The notes: generated by a model not told the origin, from the letters alone. Shown: positions 43,715-53,082, numbered from the stretch's first letter. The stretch is DNA of 64,000 nt from Planctomycetota bacterium (GCA_003644265.1 QNBX01000003.1:1-64000), one strand, 5' to 3'. Program-made: numbers and translations.

Positions 43715-44428
43715 TCATGCCCGCGTGCCTTCCGGCTGGTGCGGCAGCGCGCCGCCAGGTGCCGGCGCCCGCAGCGGCGCCAGGCGCGCGTTCAGGGCGC
43801 GGCCCAGCGCGTCCACCAGCGCGGCGCGCGTCGGGCAGGCGTGGCCCAGCTCCCGCCGCAGCGAGGTCATGATGGAGGCCTCGTAGCCGCAGGGAGCGAT
43901 GGCTTCGAAGTGCGACAGGTCGGTCTCGTGGTTGAGGGCCAGGCCGTGCCAGGTGATCCAGCGTCGCGCGGCCACACCGATCGAGGCCAGCTTGCGCGCG
44001 CCATCGACCCAGAGCCCGGTGGCGCCGTCCAAGACGCCCGCGTCCAGGCCCAGGGGCCGCACCACGTCCACCAGCGCCAGCTCGAGCGCGCGCAGGTAGC
44101 GGCGCAGATCGCGCGCGCCGGGCGCCAGCGCCACGATGGGGTAGATCACGATCTGCCCGGGGCCGTGGTAGGTGGCCTCTCCGCCGCGCTCGACGGCCAG
44201 CACCTCGAAGCGCTGCTCGCGCAGGAAGTCGTCGGCCGTGCCGCGCCCGGTGGTGATCACGGGCTCGTGTTCGCACACCAGCGCCAGGTCGCCCACGCTG
44301 CCCGCCGCGCGCTGCTCCAGCAGCTGCTGCTGCAGCTCCCAGGCCTCGCGGTAGCCCACCCGCCCGAGGTCGCGCAGCGGCAACGCGTCGGCCGGGTCCG
44401 GCAGCAGGGTCTCGCCAGGCGCGCTCAT
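43715..44428 (-). CDS. lipB: Octanoyl transferase LipB
   Basis: Transfers octanoate from acyl carrier protein to lipoyl domains, the step before LipA. The 237-residue protein (ATG 44428) has RGGEATYHGPGQ, the catalytic Lys K146 in RKLASIGVA and the Cys C180 in APCGYEASIMTSL. It is on the same strand and close to lpd, E2 and lipA, fitting a lipoylation/2-oxoacid dehydrogenase operon. The longer frame to 44536 overlaps lpd and is rejected. Confidence 0.95.
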   Translation of the reverse strand: MSAPGETLLPDPADALPLRDLGRVGYREAWELQQQLLEQRAAGSVGDLALVCEHEPVITTGRGTADDFLREQRFEVLAVERGGEATYHGPGQIVIYPIVALAPGARDLRRYLRALELALVDVVRPLGLDAGVLDGATGLWVDGARKLASIGVAARRWITWHGLALNHETDLSHFEAIAPCGYEASIMTSLRRELGHACPTRAALVDALGRALNARLAPLRAPAPGGALPHQPEGTRA

Positions 44429-44444
44429 GGCAGGCTCCCCCACC

Positions 44445-45905
44445 TCAGCGCGCGCGGGCCCGCGGCTTGGCGGCGGGCCCGGGCCCAGACCCGGCCTTGG
44501 CGCCCGCCTGGGGCGGCACGAAGATGTGGATGGCATGACCCTCCACCACGTGCGCGGCCTCCATCAGCGTCTCGCTCAGGGTCGGGTGCGGGTGGATGGT
44601 GAGCCCGATGTCGGAGACGGTGCCGCCCATCTCGATGCACAGGGCCGCCTCGGCGATCAGGTCGGAGGCCTCGTGGCCGCAGATGTGCACGCCCAGCAGG
44701 GTGTCGTCGCGCGCGTCGGCCACGAACTTGACCATGCCTTCGGGGTGCTTGGTGGAGAGCGCCCGGCCGTTGGCGGCGAAGGGGAAGCTGCCCGTCTTGA
44801 CGTCGTGGCCGGCCGCCCTGGCTTGCTCCTCTGTCAGCCCCACCGTGGCGATCTCGGGATCGGTGAAGATGGCGGCGGGCATGGCCTTCACGTCCAACGT
44901 GACGTCCTTGCCGGCCATGACCTCGGCCGCCACCAGCCCCTCCTTGGAGGCCTTGTGCGCCAGGTAGGGCGGGCCGATCACGTCGCCGATGGCGAACACC
45001 GCCGGGTTGCTGCTGCACAGGCGGTCGTCCACCTTGATGTGCCCGCGGTCGTCCATTGCCACGCCGACCTTGTCGAGGCCCAGGCCCTTCGTGTTGGGCG
45101 AGAAGCCCACGGCCACCAGCACCTTGGCAGCGGGCGCGGTCTTGTTGCCCTTGGCGGTCTCGATGCTGGCCACGCCGTCCTGGACGGCGCTGACTCTGGC
45201 GCCCGTGAGCACCTTGATCTTGCGCTTCTTCATGCCGCGCTGAACGACCTTCACCAGCTCGGGATCGGTGCCGGCCAGGATGGCGTCAGCCATCTCGACG
45301 ATGGTCACGGCGCAGCCCAGCTTGGCCAGGTAGGTGCCGATCTCGCAGCCCACCACGCCGCCCCCGATGACCACCAGGCTCTCTGGCACCTCGGTCAGGT
45401 CGAGGGCCTCGCGCGCGGACAGGTAGGTCTCGCCGTCGATGGCCATGCCCGGCAGCTGCACCACGCTGGCGCCGGTGGCTACCAGCACCTTGCCAGCCTT
45501 GATGGCGTGCTCGCCGTCCGCGTTCTTGACCGACAACGCGCCCTGGCCCGTGAAGCGCGCCTCGCCCATGAGCAGCTCGACGCCGTTGCGCTTGAACAGA
45601 TCGGCGATGCCGCCCGTGAGGCGCGTGACGATGGAGTCCTTCCAGGTCTTCATCTTGGCCATGTCGACGGCCAGGCCCGAGACCGAGATGCCCATGTCGT
45701 CGGCCTTCTGGATCGACTCCACCAGGGAGCTGGCGGCGATCATGGCCTTGGACGGGATGCAGCCCCAGTTGAGGCACACGCCGCCCACGCGCTCGCGGTC
45801 GATGCAGAGCGTGGAGAGGCCCTGCTGCGCCAGGCGGATGGCGGCCACGTAGCCCCCGGGTCCCGCGCCGATGACGACGGCGTCGTAGCTCTTGGGCGAG
45901 GTCAT
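44445..45905 (-). CDS. lpdA: Dihydrolipoyl dehydrogenase (E3)
   Basis: FAD enzyme that re-oxidises dihydrolipoyl groups on E2 and makes NADH. The 486-residue protein starts with VIGAGPGGYVAA; the redox disulfide is C44-C49 (GVCLNWGCIPSK); the NAD motif is VVIGGGVVGCEIG; the active-site His lies in HPHPTLSETL. The C-terminal 25 residues are a Gly/Pro/Arg-rich extension. lipB starts 16 bases further on, so lpd and lipB are probably cotranscribed. A 173-base gap separates it from the upstream E1 alpha gene. Confidence 0.96.
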   Translation of the reverse strand: MTSPKSYDAVVIGAGPGGYVAAIRLAQQGLSTLCIDRERVGGVCLNWGCIPSKAMIAASSLVESIQKADDMGISVSGLAVDMAKMKTWKDSIVTRLTGGIADLFKRNGVELLMGEARFTGQGALSVKNADGEHAIKAGKVLVATGASVVQLPGMAIDGETYLSAREALDLTEVPESLVVIGGGVVGCEIGTYLAKLGCAVTIVEMADAILAGTDPELVKVVQRGMKKRKIKVLTGARVSAVQDGVASIETAKGNKTAPAAKVLVAVGFSPNTKGLGLDKVGVAMDDRGHIKVDDRLCSSNPAVFAIGDVIGPPYLAHKASKEGLVAAEVMAGKDVTLDVKAMPAAIFTDPEIATVGLTEEQARAAGHDVKTGSFPFAANGRALSTKHPEGMVKFVADARDDTLLGVHICGHEASDLIAEAALCIEMGGTVSDIGLTIHPHPTLSETLMEAAHVVEGHAIHIFVPPQAGAKAGSGPGPAAKPRARAR

Positions 45906-46078
45906 GTCGGCGCTCCTGGAGTGCGGGTGGCTGGACCCGAGGGTGAGGATCGGATGGGCCGGCGGAGGGCAGCGAGCAGCGCGCGCCCTGCCGCTTGTGG
46001 TCGGCGGTCTACGTCAGTGTCTGGTGAGATCGGTCGGCGGTCGGTCGCGATTGTCAGGGGGGGGCGTGCTGCGGCTGC

Positions 46079-47182
46079 TCAGAGCGGGAAGGCGCCCTCG
46101 GCGCTGCCGCCGGTGTCCGTGCCCAACACGGCGTCACGCTGCCACACGATGTGGGGCGGCGCCTCGGCGTACACGTCGCTGAACAGGGTCTCGACGGCAG
46201 GCGGCGGGCTGGCCTCGGCCACGGCGATGGCCTCGTTCACGGCATCCTTGGCCCAGGCGTCGATCTCGGCGTCGATCGACGGGTCGATCAGCTGCTCGAG
46301 CAACAGGTACTTGCGGAAGCGATCGATGGGGTCCTTGGCCATCCACTCGTCGTGGGCCGCCGCGTCGCGGTAGCGCGTGGGGTCATCGCTGGAGCTGTGT
46401 CCCTCCTGGCGGTAGGTGACCGCCTCCACCAGCGTGGGGCCGTCGCCCGCGCGGGCGCGCTGCACGGCCTCGCGGCAGACGCGGTACACCGCCAGCACGT
46501 CGTTGCCGTCCACGCGCACGCCCGGCATGCCATAGGCACGGGCCTTGATCGCGATGCTCTCGCTGGCGGTCTGCTTGGCGAACGGGACGCTGATGGCGAA
46601 CTGGTTGTTTTGACACACGAAGACGCAGGGCACCTTGTGCACGGCGGCGATGTTGAGCGCCGCGTGGAAGTCCGTGCTCGAGGTGGCGCCGTCGCCCATG
46701 TAGCCCATGCTGACCACGTCGTCGCCCTTGATGCGCGCGGCCCAGCCGGCGCCCATGGCGTGCAGGATCTGCGTACCGATGACCGAGCTCAGGCTCAGGT
46801 AGTTGTGCTCGTCGCTGGAGAAGTGGCACGGCATCTGGCGCCCGTGGGTCGGGTCCAGTGCGCAGCCCACCAGCTGGCCCATGTACTTCTCGAGCGAGTA
46901 GCCGCGCATGAGCAGCACCGCGCCCTCGCGCAGGGCCGGAAAGACCCAGTCGCGCGGCTCCAGCGCCGCGCCGCTGCCCACCGTGGACGCCTCCTGGCCG
47001 CGGCAGGTGCCGTAGAAGCCGATGCGTCCCTGACGCTGCAGCGCCAGCATGCGCGTGTCGATGGCGCGCGTGCGCACCATGTGCCGATACAGCGCCACCA
47101 TCTGCTCGCCGTCAAGCTCCGGCATCAGCTCCGCGTGGACCTCGCCGCTGGGCGAGAGCACCTGAAACAGCTCCTTGGCCAT
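46079..47182 (-). CDS. 2-oxoacid dehydrogenase E1 alpha subunit (second copy)
   Basis: TPP-dependent decarboxylase alpha subunit, 367 residues. The thiamine diphosphate motif is GYMGDGATSSTDFHAALN, followed by VCQNNQFAISVP and the phosphorylation-loop-like HSSSDDPTRYRD. It is clearly related to the copy at 50161, including QRQGRIGFY and YGMPGVRVDGNDVLAVYR. It follows E2 after a 6-base gap. Two E1 alpha genes share one E1 beta and one E2, so this may be a branched-chain or alternative-substrate subunit. PDH versus BCKDH cannot be set from sequence alone. Confidence 0.93.
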   Translation of the reverse strand: MAKELFQVLSPSGEVHAELMPELDGEQMVALYRHMVRTRAIDTRMLALQRQGRIGFYGTCRGQEASTVGSGAALEPRDWVFPALREGAVLLMRGYSLEKYMGQLVGCALDPTHGRQMPCHFSSDEHNYLSLSSVIGTQILHAMGAGWAARIKGDDVVSMGYMGDGATSSTDFHAALNIAAVHKVPCVFVCQNNQFAISVPFAKQTASESIAIKARAYGMPGVRVDGNDVLAVYRVCREAVQRARAGDGPTLVEAVTYRQEGHSSSDDPTRYRDAAAHDEWMAKDPIDRFRKYLLLEQLIDPSIDAEIDAWAKDAVNEAIAVAEASPPPAVETLFSDVYAEAPPHIVWQRDAVLGTDTGGSAEGAFPL

Positions 47183-47188
47183 GGCGTC

Positions 47189-48976
47189 TCAGGCCTCCAG
47201 CAGCATGAGCGCGGGGTTCTCGAGCAGCTGCTCGACCACGTTCATGGCGCGGGCGCCCACGGCGCCGTCCACCACGCGATGATCGAGGCTGAGCGACAGG
47301 TACATGATGTCGCGGATCACGATCTCGTCGTTGACCACCCACGGCTTCCTGCGGATGGCGTGCACACCCAGGATGGCCACCTCGGGCACGTTGATGATGG
47401 GCGTGGCCAGCAGCCCGCCGATGTTGCCGGCGTTGGTGATGGTGAAGGTGCCGCCGCCCACGTCGTCGGGGCGCGTCTTGCCCGCGCGCGCGCGGTCGGC
47501 CAGCTCCAGCATCTCGGTGCTGAGCGTGAGCATGGACTTGCTGTCGGCGTCGCGGATGACCGGCACGATCAGCCCGTTGTCGGAGTCGACCGCGATGCCC
47601 ATGTTGATGGCGCCGTGGTAGACCAGCTCACTGGCCTGCTCGTCCAGCGAGGCGTTCATGATCGGGAACTCGCGCAGCGCCGCGCACATGGCCTTGATGA
47701 TGAAGGGCATGTACGTGAGCTTGGCGCCCTTGGCGGCGGCCGCGGTCTTCAGGCTCGTGCGCAGCGTGACCAGCTCGGTGACATCGATCTCCTCGATGTA
47801 CGCAAAGTGCGCCGCGGTCTGCTTGGCGACGCGCATCTGCTTGGCGATGCGCTTGCGCAGGCCACGCAGGGGCACGCGCTCGTCGCCTTGAATGGGCGCG
47901 GGACGCGGGGCCTGCACGAAGGCGGGGGTAGCGGCCGCAGCGGGCGCGGTGGCGCGTGTACTCGCGGGGGCGGGCGCGGCGCCGGGAGCCGCCGTGTGGG
48001 TGGCGGCGCGCACGTCAGCCATGGTCACGCGGCCGTGCTTGCCGCTGCCCTCGAGGCCCGAGATGTCGACCGAGAGTTCGCGGGCCAGGCGCCGCACGGC
48101 GGGCGCAGCGCGCACGCGGCGGGTGCCGTCTGCGCGGCTGGGCAGCCCCGTGTCGCTCAGGGTGCTGGCCCGGGGCGCGGAGGCCAGGGCCGCCCCAGCG
48201 TCACCGCCGGTTCCGGGCGCGGCGGCGGGCGTGGACGCGGCGGCGGGCGTCGCGGCCGGAGCGGGCGCAGGCTTTGCCGCCGGCGTGTGCCCGCCGTGGC
48301 TGCGGATACTGGGCGCACCCGAGCGCGTGCCGAGCACCAGCAACACCTCCCCCACCGGCACCGTGGTGCCCTCGGGGTGCAGCAGCGAGAGCACTTCGCC
48401 GTCCACCGGCGAGCCGATCTCGACCGTGGCCTTGTCGGTCATGACCTCGAGCATGGGCTGGTCTTCGGTGACGGGGTCGCCCTCGCCCACCAGCCACTTG
48501 GTGATCTCGCCCTCGGCCACGCCCTCGCCGATGTCGGGCAGCTTGAAGTCGACCTCCTCGAGCTGCCCCGTGCCGCTCGCGGGGACGCTGGCCGCGGGGG
48601 CCTTCGCCGCGGAGGCGGGTGAGGGGGCGGCCGTCGCGGCGGCCGAAGCGCTGCCAGCCGACGCGTTGCTGGCCGGAGCCGTCGCCGCGCTCGAGCCGCC
48701 GCCGTGCCCGTGGAGCTGCTGCACGGGCGCGTCGTGTTCCGAGGACAGCACGACGAGCACGTCACCGACCGGCACCGTGTCGCCCTCGGCCGCCCGGATC
48801 TCCACGATGTTGCCGGTGACGGGCGAGCCGATCTCGACCGTGGCCTTGTCGGTCATGACCTCGACCATGATCTGGTCTTCGGTCACGGCCTCGCCTGCCA
48901 CGACCTTCCAGGACGTGATCTCACCTTCGGCGACGCCTTCGCCGATGTCGGGCAGCTTGAACTCGATGGTCGCCAT
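47189..48976 (-). CDS. 2-oxoacid dehydrogenase E2 (dihydrolipoamide acyltransferase) with two lipoyl domains
   Basis: The 595-residue core acyltransferase. Two lipoyl domains carry lysines K44 and K182, each in MTDKATVEI. Ala/Pro-rich linkers separate them from a peripheral subunit-binding domain (AAPAVRRLARELSVDISGLEGSGKHGRV) and the catalytic domain, with active-site DHRVVDG in SLSLDHRVVDG. The ATG at 48976 gives the expected MATIEFKLPDIGEG; the upstream frame to 49063 contains a His/Arg/Asn-rich tandem-like stretch and is rejected. The lipoyl lysines are the targets of LipB and LipA encoded in the same block. Confidence 0.96.
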   Translation of the reverse strand: MATIEFKLPDIGEGVAEGEITSWKVVAGEAVTEDQIMVEVMTDKATVEIGSPVTGNIVEIRAAEGDTVPVGDVLVVLSSEHDAPVQQLHGHGGGSSAATAPASNASAGSASAAATAAPSPASAAKAPAASVPASGTGQLEEVDFKLPDIGEGVAEGEITKWLVGEGDPVTEDQPMLEVMTDKATVEIGSPVDGEVLSLLHPEGTTVPVGEVLLVLGTRSGAPSIRSHGGHTPAAKPAPAPAATPAAASTPAAAPGTGGDAGAALASAPRASTLSDTGLPSRADGTRRVRAAPAVRRLARELSVDISGLEGSGKHGRVTMADVRAATHTAAPGAAPAPASTRATAPAAAATPAFVQAPRPAPIQGDERVPLRGLRKRIAKQMRVAKQTAAHFAYIEEIDVTELVTLRTSLKTAAAAKGAKLTYMPFIIKAMCAALREFPIMNASLDEQASELVYHGAINMGIAVDSDNGLIVPVIRDADSKSMLTLSTEMLELADRARAGKTRPDDVGGGTFTITNAGNIGGLLATPIINVPEVAILGVHAIRRKPWVVNDEIVIRDIMYLSLSLDHRVVDGAVGARAMNVVEQLLENPALMLLEA

Positions 48977-49093
48977 CTGGCTCGGTTCCGTGTTGTGACT
49001 GGGGCTGTGTCTGGGGTTGTGTCTGCGGTCGTGACGGGTGTTGCGTCTGCGTCGGGCGCCCATGCGGGGTCGAGCGCGCCGGGGCGGCGGGCC

Positions 49094-50071
49094 TCAGTAG
49101 GCCATGACGTCCTCGATGGCCTTGAGCACGCGCTCGGCGTGGGGCATGTACACGTGCTCCAACGTGAACGGGAAGGGCGTGTCGAAGCCCGCCACTCGCC
49201 GCACCGGCGCCTCGAGCACGTCGATGGCCTTCTCCGCCACGATGGCCGAGAGTTCGCTGGAGAAGCCACAGAAGCGCGGCGCCTCTTGCAGCGTGACCAT
49301 GCGGCCGGTCTTGGTGACCGACGCCAGCAGGGCCTCCTCGTCCAACGGCAGCAGGGTGCGCAGGTCGAGCACCTCGACGGACCAGCCGCGCTCGGCGGCC
49401 AGCTCCGCGGCCTGTTCGGCGATGCCCACCATGGAGCCGTAGCAGGTCAGGGTCACGTCGTCGCCCTCGCGCGCCACAGCGGCCTTGCCGAGCGGCACCA
49501 GGTAGTCATCGTCGTCGGGCACCTCCATCTTGGGCGCCCGGTAGATGCGCTTGGGCTCCAGGAAGATGACCGGGTCCGGGCTGCGGATGGCCGCCTTCAG
49601 CAGCCCCTTGCAGTCGTACGGGTTGCTGGGAATCACCACCACCAGGCCGGGCGTGTGGGTGAAGTAGGCCTCGGGGCTCTGGGAGTGATAGAGGCCGCCG
49701 CGGATGCCGCCGCCGTAGGGCGTGCGCACCACCATGGGGCAGGTGAACTGCGCCCCCGAGCGGTAGCGCATCTTGGCCATCTCGCTGGTGATCTGGTCGA
49801 AGGCCGGCCAGATGAAGTCGGAGAACTGGATCTCGGGCACGGGCTTGAGGCCGTACAGCGCCATGCCGATGGCCGAGCCGATGATGCCCGACTCAGAGAG
49901 CGGCGTGTCGATCACGCGCTCCTCGCCGTACTTCTGCACGAGGCCGTCGGTGCAACGGAACACGCCCCCGTTGATGCCCACGTCCTCGCCCAGCACGACC
50001 ACGTCGTCGTCGGCGGCCATCTCCTCGTGCAGCGCGTCGTTGACGGCCTGCACCATGGTGATATTGCTCAT
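49094..50071 (-). CDS. 2-oxoacid dehydrogenase E1 beta subunit
   Basis: A 325-residue transketolase-like beta subunit. The ATG at 50071 has AGGA 6 bases upstream. Typical motifs are VQAVNDALHEEMAADDDVVVLGEDVG, DTPLSESGIIGSAIGMALYG and the C-domain PFPFTLEHVYMPHAERVL. It is the only E1 beta in the window, beside two E1 alpha genes, so both probably pair with it. The longer frame to 50704 lies over the next gene and is rejected. Confidence 0.95.
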   Translation of the reverse strand: MSNITMVQAVNDALHEEMAADDDVVVLGEDVGINGGVFRCTDGLVQKYGEERVIDTPLSESGIIGSAIGMALYGLKPVPEIQFSDFIWPAFDQITSEMAKMRYRSGAQFTCPMVVRTPYGGGIRGGLYHSQSPEAYFTHTPGLVVVIPSNPYDCKGLLKAAIRSPDPVIFLEPKRIYRAPKMEVPDDDDYLVPLGKAAVAREGDDVTLTCYGSMVGIAEQAAELAAERGWSVEVLDLRTLLPLDEEALLASVTKTGRMVTLQEAPRFCGFSSELSAIVAEKAIDVLEAPVRRVAGFDTPFPFTLEHVYMPHAERVLKAIEDVMAY

Positions 50072-50160
50072 CGTTCCTCGTCTTCTCTCGTCGTCACGGC
50101 GGGTTGTCCCGGTATGCGTCGCGGCGCGCGGGGAGCAGGATGGTGTTGCGCGGGGTCGCT

Positions 50161-51270
50161 CTAGAGCGGGAAGGCCGCGTCGGGGTCGGGCTCGTGGCCC
50201 TCGCCTTCGTCGGCCACGACCCGCTCGTACTGCTCGCGCAGGTGCGGCGGGACCTGGGCCCACACGTCGGTGAACAGGCTGTCGGTACCGGGCATGGGCG
50301 CCTTCTCGGCGATCTTCACCGAGGCGTTGATGTCGTCCTTGGCCTGGCGCTGGAAGGCGTCCTCTTGCGCTTGGCTCCAGAGGTAGGCGCGCTCGAGGTA
50401 GGTGCGGAAGCGCACGATCGGGTCGCGGTCCATCCACTCGTCGGCCTGGTTGCCGCGGTAGCGCGTGGGGTCGTCGCTGCTGCTGTGAGGGCCGCGGCGA
50501 TAGCTCAGCAGCTCGATCAGGGTGGGGCCGTCGCCGGCGCGCGCGCGGTCGTAGGCGTCCTTGCAGGCGCGGTACACGGCCAGCACGTCGTTGCCGTCCA
50601 CGCGCACGCCGGGCATGCCGTAGGCCTGGGCCTTGACGGCCACGTTCTCGGACGCGGTCTGCTTGTGGAACGGGACGCTGATGGCCCACTGGTTGTTGGT
50701 GCACAGGAACACGCAGGGCGCCTTCCAGACGCCGGCGAAGTTGAGGCCGGAGTGGAAGTCGTTGCTGCTGGTGCCGCCGTCGCCGAACATGGCCACGCTC
50801 ACGCCGCCGTCGGCCTTCAGCTTCTGGGCGTAGGCGCAGCCCGCGGCCTGCACCAGGTGCGTGCCGATGGGGCTGGAGATGGACACCAGGCGCAGGTCAC
50901 CGAAGCCGTAGTGCACCGGCATCTGGCGGCCCTTGGCCAGGTCGGCCTCGTTGCCGAAGCAGTTGGCCACCATGTCCTCGACCCGCGCGCCGCGCACCAG
51001 GAACAGCCCGGGCACGCGGTAGCTGGGGAAGACCCAGTCGCCGTCGTCCAGCGCCATGGCCGCGCCCACCTGGCAGGCCTCCTCGCCCGTGGACGGGACG
51101 TAGAAGCCGATGCGCCCCTGGCGCTGCAGGTTGATCATGCGCTCGTCGAGCGCGCGCGTGCGCACCATGGCCCGATACATGTCGACCATGATCTCGGGCT
51201 CCAGTCCCGGATCGGCGTCGTCGGACTGCCCGCCCTCACCGATGATCTGGAGCAAGTCGCTGCTGGTCAT
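50161..51270 (-). CDS. 2-oxoacid dehydrogenase E1 alpha subunit (first copy)
   Basis: TPP-dependent E1 alpha subunit of 369 residues. The TPP motif is MFGDGGTSSNDFHSGLN, then LCTNNQWAISVP and HSSSDDPTRYRG. Its ATG overlaps the lipA stop (ATGA), so lipoyl synthase and E1 alpha are translationally coupled. It has an about 28-residue polar N-terminus before the core. Relation to the copy at 46079 is close but not recent: the cores align while the ends differ. Confidence 0.94.
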   Translation of the reverse strand: MTSSDLLQIIGEGGQSDDADPGLEPEIMVDMYRAMVRTRALDERMINLQRQGRIGFYVPSTGEEACQVGAAMALDDGDWVFPSYRVPGLFLVRGARVEDMVANCFGNEADLAKGRQMPVHYGFGDLRLVSISSPIGTHLVQAAGCAYAQKLKADGGVSVAMFGDGGTSSNDFHSGLNFAGVWKAPCVFLCTNNQWAISVPFHKQTASENVAVKAQAYGMPGVRVDGNDVLAVYRACKDAYDRARAGDGPTLIELLSYRRGPHSSSDDPTRYRGNQADEWMDRDPIVRFRTYLERAYLWSQAQEDAFQRQAKDDINASVKIAEKAPMPGTDSLFTDVWAQVPPHLREQYERVVADEGEGHEPDPDAAFPL

Positions 51271-52241
51271 GCGGTCCTCCGCGTGTGTGTCTGCTGGCGG
51301 CGCTGGTCGAACACGGCCCGGATGGCGAACTCGCCGGCGCGATAGCTGCTGCGCACGAGCGGTCCGCTGGCCACGTAGCGGAAGCCCATGGCCTCCCCTT
51401 CGTCTCGCCAGTCATCGAACTCATCCGGGCTCACGTAGCGCGTCACCGGGCGGTGACGACCGCTGGGCGCCAGGTACTGTCCCAAGGTCAGGAAGTCGAC
51501 GCCGGCGCCGCGCAGGTCGGCCATGGCCGCGCGCAGCTCATCCGGCCGCTCGCCCAGCCCCAGCATGATCGACGACTTGGTCAGCGCGTCGGGCTGCAGC
51601 CGCTTGGCGCGCGCCAGCAGCTCCAGCGTGGTCTGGTAGCCGGCGCGCGGGTCGCGCACCGGGTGGGTCAGGCGCTCGACGGTCTCGAGGTTCTGGGCCA
51701 GCACGTCGGGGCGGCTGGCCATGAGCGTGGCCAGGGCCTGCTCGCTGCCGCCGAAGTCAGGGATCAGCACCTCGACCAACGTGTCGGGGTTGCGCTCGCG
51801 CACGGCGCGGACGGTGGCGGCAAAGTGCGCCGCGCCGCCGTCAGGCAGATCGTCGCGATCGACCGACGTGAGCACCACGTACTCGAGCTGCATCAGCGCC
51901 ACGCTCTGTGCGGCGCGGCCGGGCTCCTCGGGCTCGAGGGCAGCAGGCAGGCGCGCCGTCTTGACCGCGCAGAAGCTGCAGCCCCGGGTGCAGGTGTCGC
52001 CCATGATCATCAGCGTGGCCGTGCCCCCCGACCAGCACTCCTCGACGTTGGGGCAGCGGGCCTGCTCGCAGACGGTGTGCAGACCGCGCTCCCGCAGCTG
52101 CGTCTTGAGCTCAGCGTAGCGCTCGCCCCCCGGCGGCCGGATCTTGAGCCACTCGGGCTTCTTGCCAGGGCCAGCGCGGGCAGCACGCGGCTTCCCCGAC
52201 CGGTCGGGCTCAGCGATGGTGGGGTCTGGAGAGCTCAGCAG
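51267..52241 (-). CDS. lipA: Lipoyl synthase LipA, non-AUG start
   Basis: Radical SAM enzyme inserting two sulfurs into octanoyl groups. The first ATG (52010) begins after the auxiliary-cluster cysteines, so it cannot be the start. The frame is open upstream to a TGA at 52248-52250 and encodes KKPEWLKIRPPGGERY and then C58-x4-C63-x5-C69 (CEQARCPNVEEC), essential for the second [4Fe-4S] cluster. No ATG, GTG or TTG lies in that stretch. Two CTG codons at 52241 and 52238 follow GAGG by 4 to 7 bases; I take 52241 (324 residues, normal for LipA). The SAM-cluster motif is C84-x3-C88-x2-C91, and RSSY with the serine ligand is near the C-terminus. It is coupled to E1 alpha. Confidence 0.93.
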   Translation of the reverse strand: MLSSPDPTIAEPDRSGKPRAARAGPGKKPEWLKIRPPGGERYAELKTQLRERGLHTVCEQARCPNVEECWSGGTATLMIMGDTCTRGCSFCAVKTARLPAALEPEEPGRAAQSVALMQLEYVVLTSVDRDDLPDGGAAHFAATVRAVRERNPDTLVEVLIPDFGGSEQALATLMASRPDVLAQNLETVERLTHPVRDPRAGYQTTLELLARAKRLQPDALTKSSIMLGLGERPDELRAAMADLRGAGVDFLTLGQYLAPSGRHRPVTRYVSPDEFDDWRDEGEAMGFRYVASGPLVRSSYRAGEFAIRAVFDQRRQQTHTRRTA

Positions 52242-52408
52242 AGGGCCTCAACGGGGCGATCGCGGGCCCCGAGGGGCTCGGTGAGGGCCCTTCCGGCGGG
52301 CGCTCGACGGCCCCACGTTATACCCCAGCGGAGCCCCCGGGATCACCCGTGCAGGCCGCGGCATGAGGCCTCCGGCGAGGGCGCCATCCGACCGGAATCA
52401 GCTCCTGA

Positions 52409-53068
52409 TCAGCGGGTCAAGCGGGGCACGGACAGGCCGCGTACCAGGTCCTGCTCGTCGGGCGCGTACTGCGCCACGAGCGTGGCGGAGAAAGCGCCTA
52501 GCTCACCGCGGTCGGGAAACAGCAGCGGCTCGACGTCCGCGTCACCCAAGCGCGAGACGGGCAGACCAGCAGCTTGGGCACGGGCCAACTCGGCGGCGGC
52601 CATGCGCGCGTCGATCTGCTCGGGCAGTGCCGGCTGACCCAGAAAGGCCAGCCGCTCGCTGCCCGCGGCGGCGACGCCCCCATCCGCGCGCGTGACGCTG
52701 GGCAGCAGGGCCACCACGTGACCGCTGATGCGGCCGTCGTTGATGCGCTCGACCGGCATGGCGCCCACGTACAGCACGGGCTCAGCCACCTGACGCCGCA
52801 CCAGCAGCTCGCTGTCGTCAACGGCCAGCACCAGCAGCAACCCCGCGTCGTACTGCAGCTGCTCGGCGGACCAGGCGTGAATGGCGGGCTGCTGCAAGCG
52901 GAAGGGCGTGGCGGAGACCACGCGCGCCGCGGCCAGCACGCCGCTGTCGGGCAGGACCGGCGGCGCGCTGTCGTCCTCGGCGGGCCGTGGAGAGGTGACG
53001 CCCAGGGCCACACCCGTGACCAGCAGACCGGCGGCGAGCAGCGACAGGATGGTGGTGCTTGAGTTCAT
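52409..53068 (-). CDS. Hypothetical membrane-anchored or exported protein
   Basis: No family recognised. The 219-residue protein begins with a hydrophobic segment (LLAAGLLVTGVALGVT) that may be a signal or anchor. The rest is mixed alpha/beta (VVSATPFRLQQPAIHAWSAEQL, LLLVLAVDDSELLVRRQVAEPVLYVGAMPVERI) with no motif I can name. It is 14 bases downstream of the secreted hydrolase gene on the same strand, and they may be cotranscribed. Confidence 0.68.
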   Translation of the reverse strand: MNSSTTILSLLAAGLLVTGVALGVTSPRPAEDDSAPPVLPDSGVLAAARVVSATPFRLQQPAIHAWSAEQLQYDAGLLLVLAVDDSELLVRRQVAEPVLYVGAMPVERINDGRISGHVVALLPSVTRADGGVAAAGSERLAFLGQPALPEQIDARMAAAELARAQAAGLPVSRLGDADVEPLLFPDRGELGAFSATLVAQYAPDEQDLVRGLSVPRLTR

Positions 53069-53082
53069 CGTGGTGCTCCCGT

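Noticed and set aside
46151..48622. Very long plus-strand ORF (823 codons) opposite E1 alpha and E2
   Set aside because: Composition is shaped by the antisense of Ala/Pro-rich linkers and lipoyl domains. The minus-strand genes have clear motifs and explain the region.
46079..51270. Two E1 alpha genes as a recent tandem duplication
   Set aside because: The cores align well but the ends and many positions differ, so the duplication is old and the copies are probably distinct in function.
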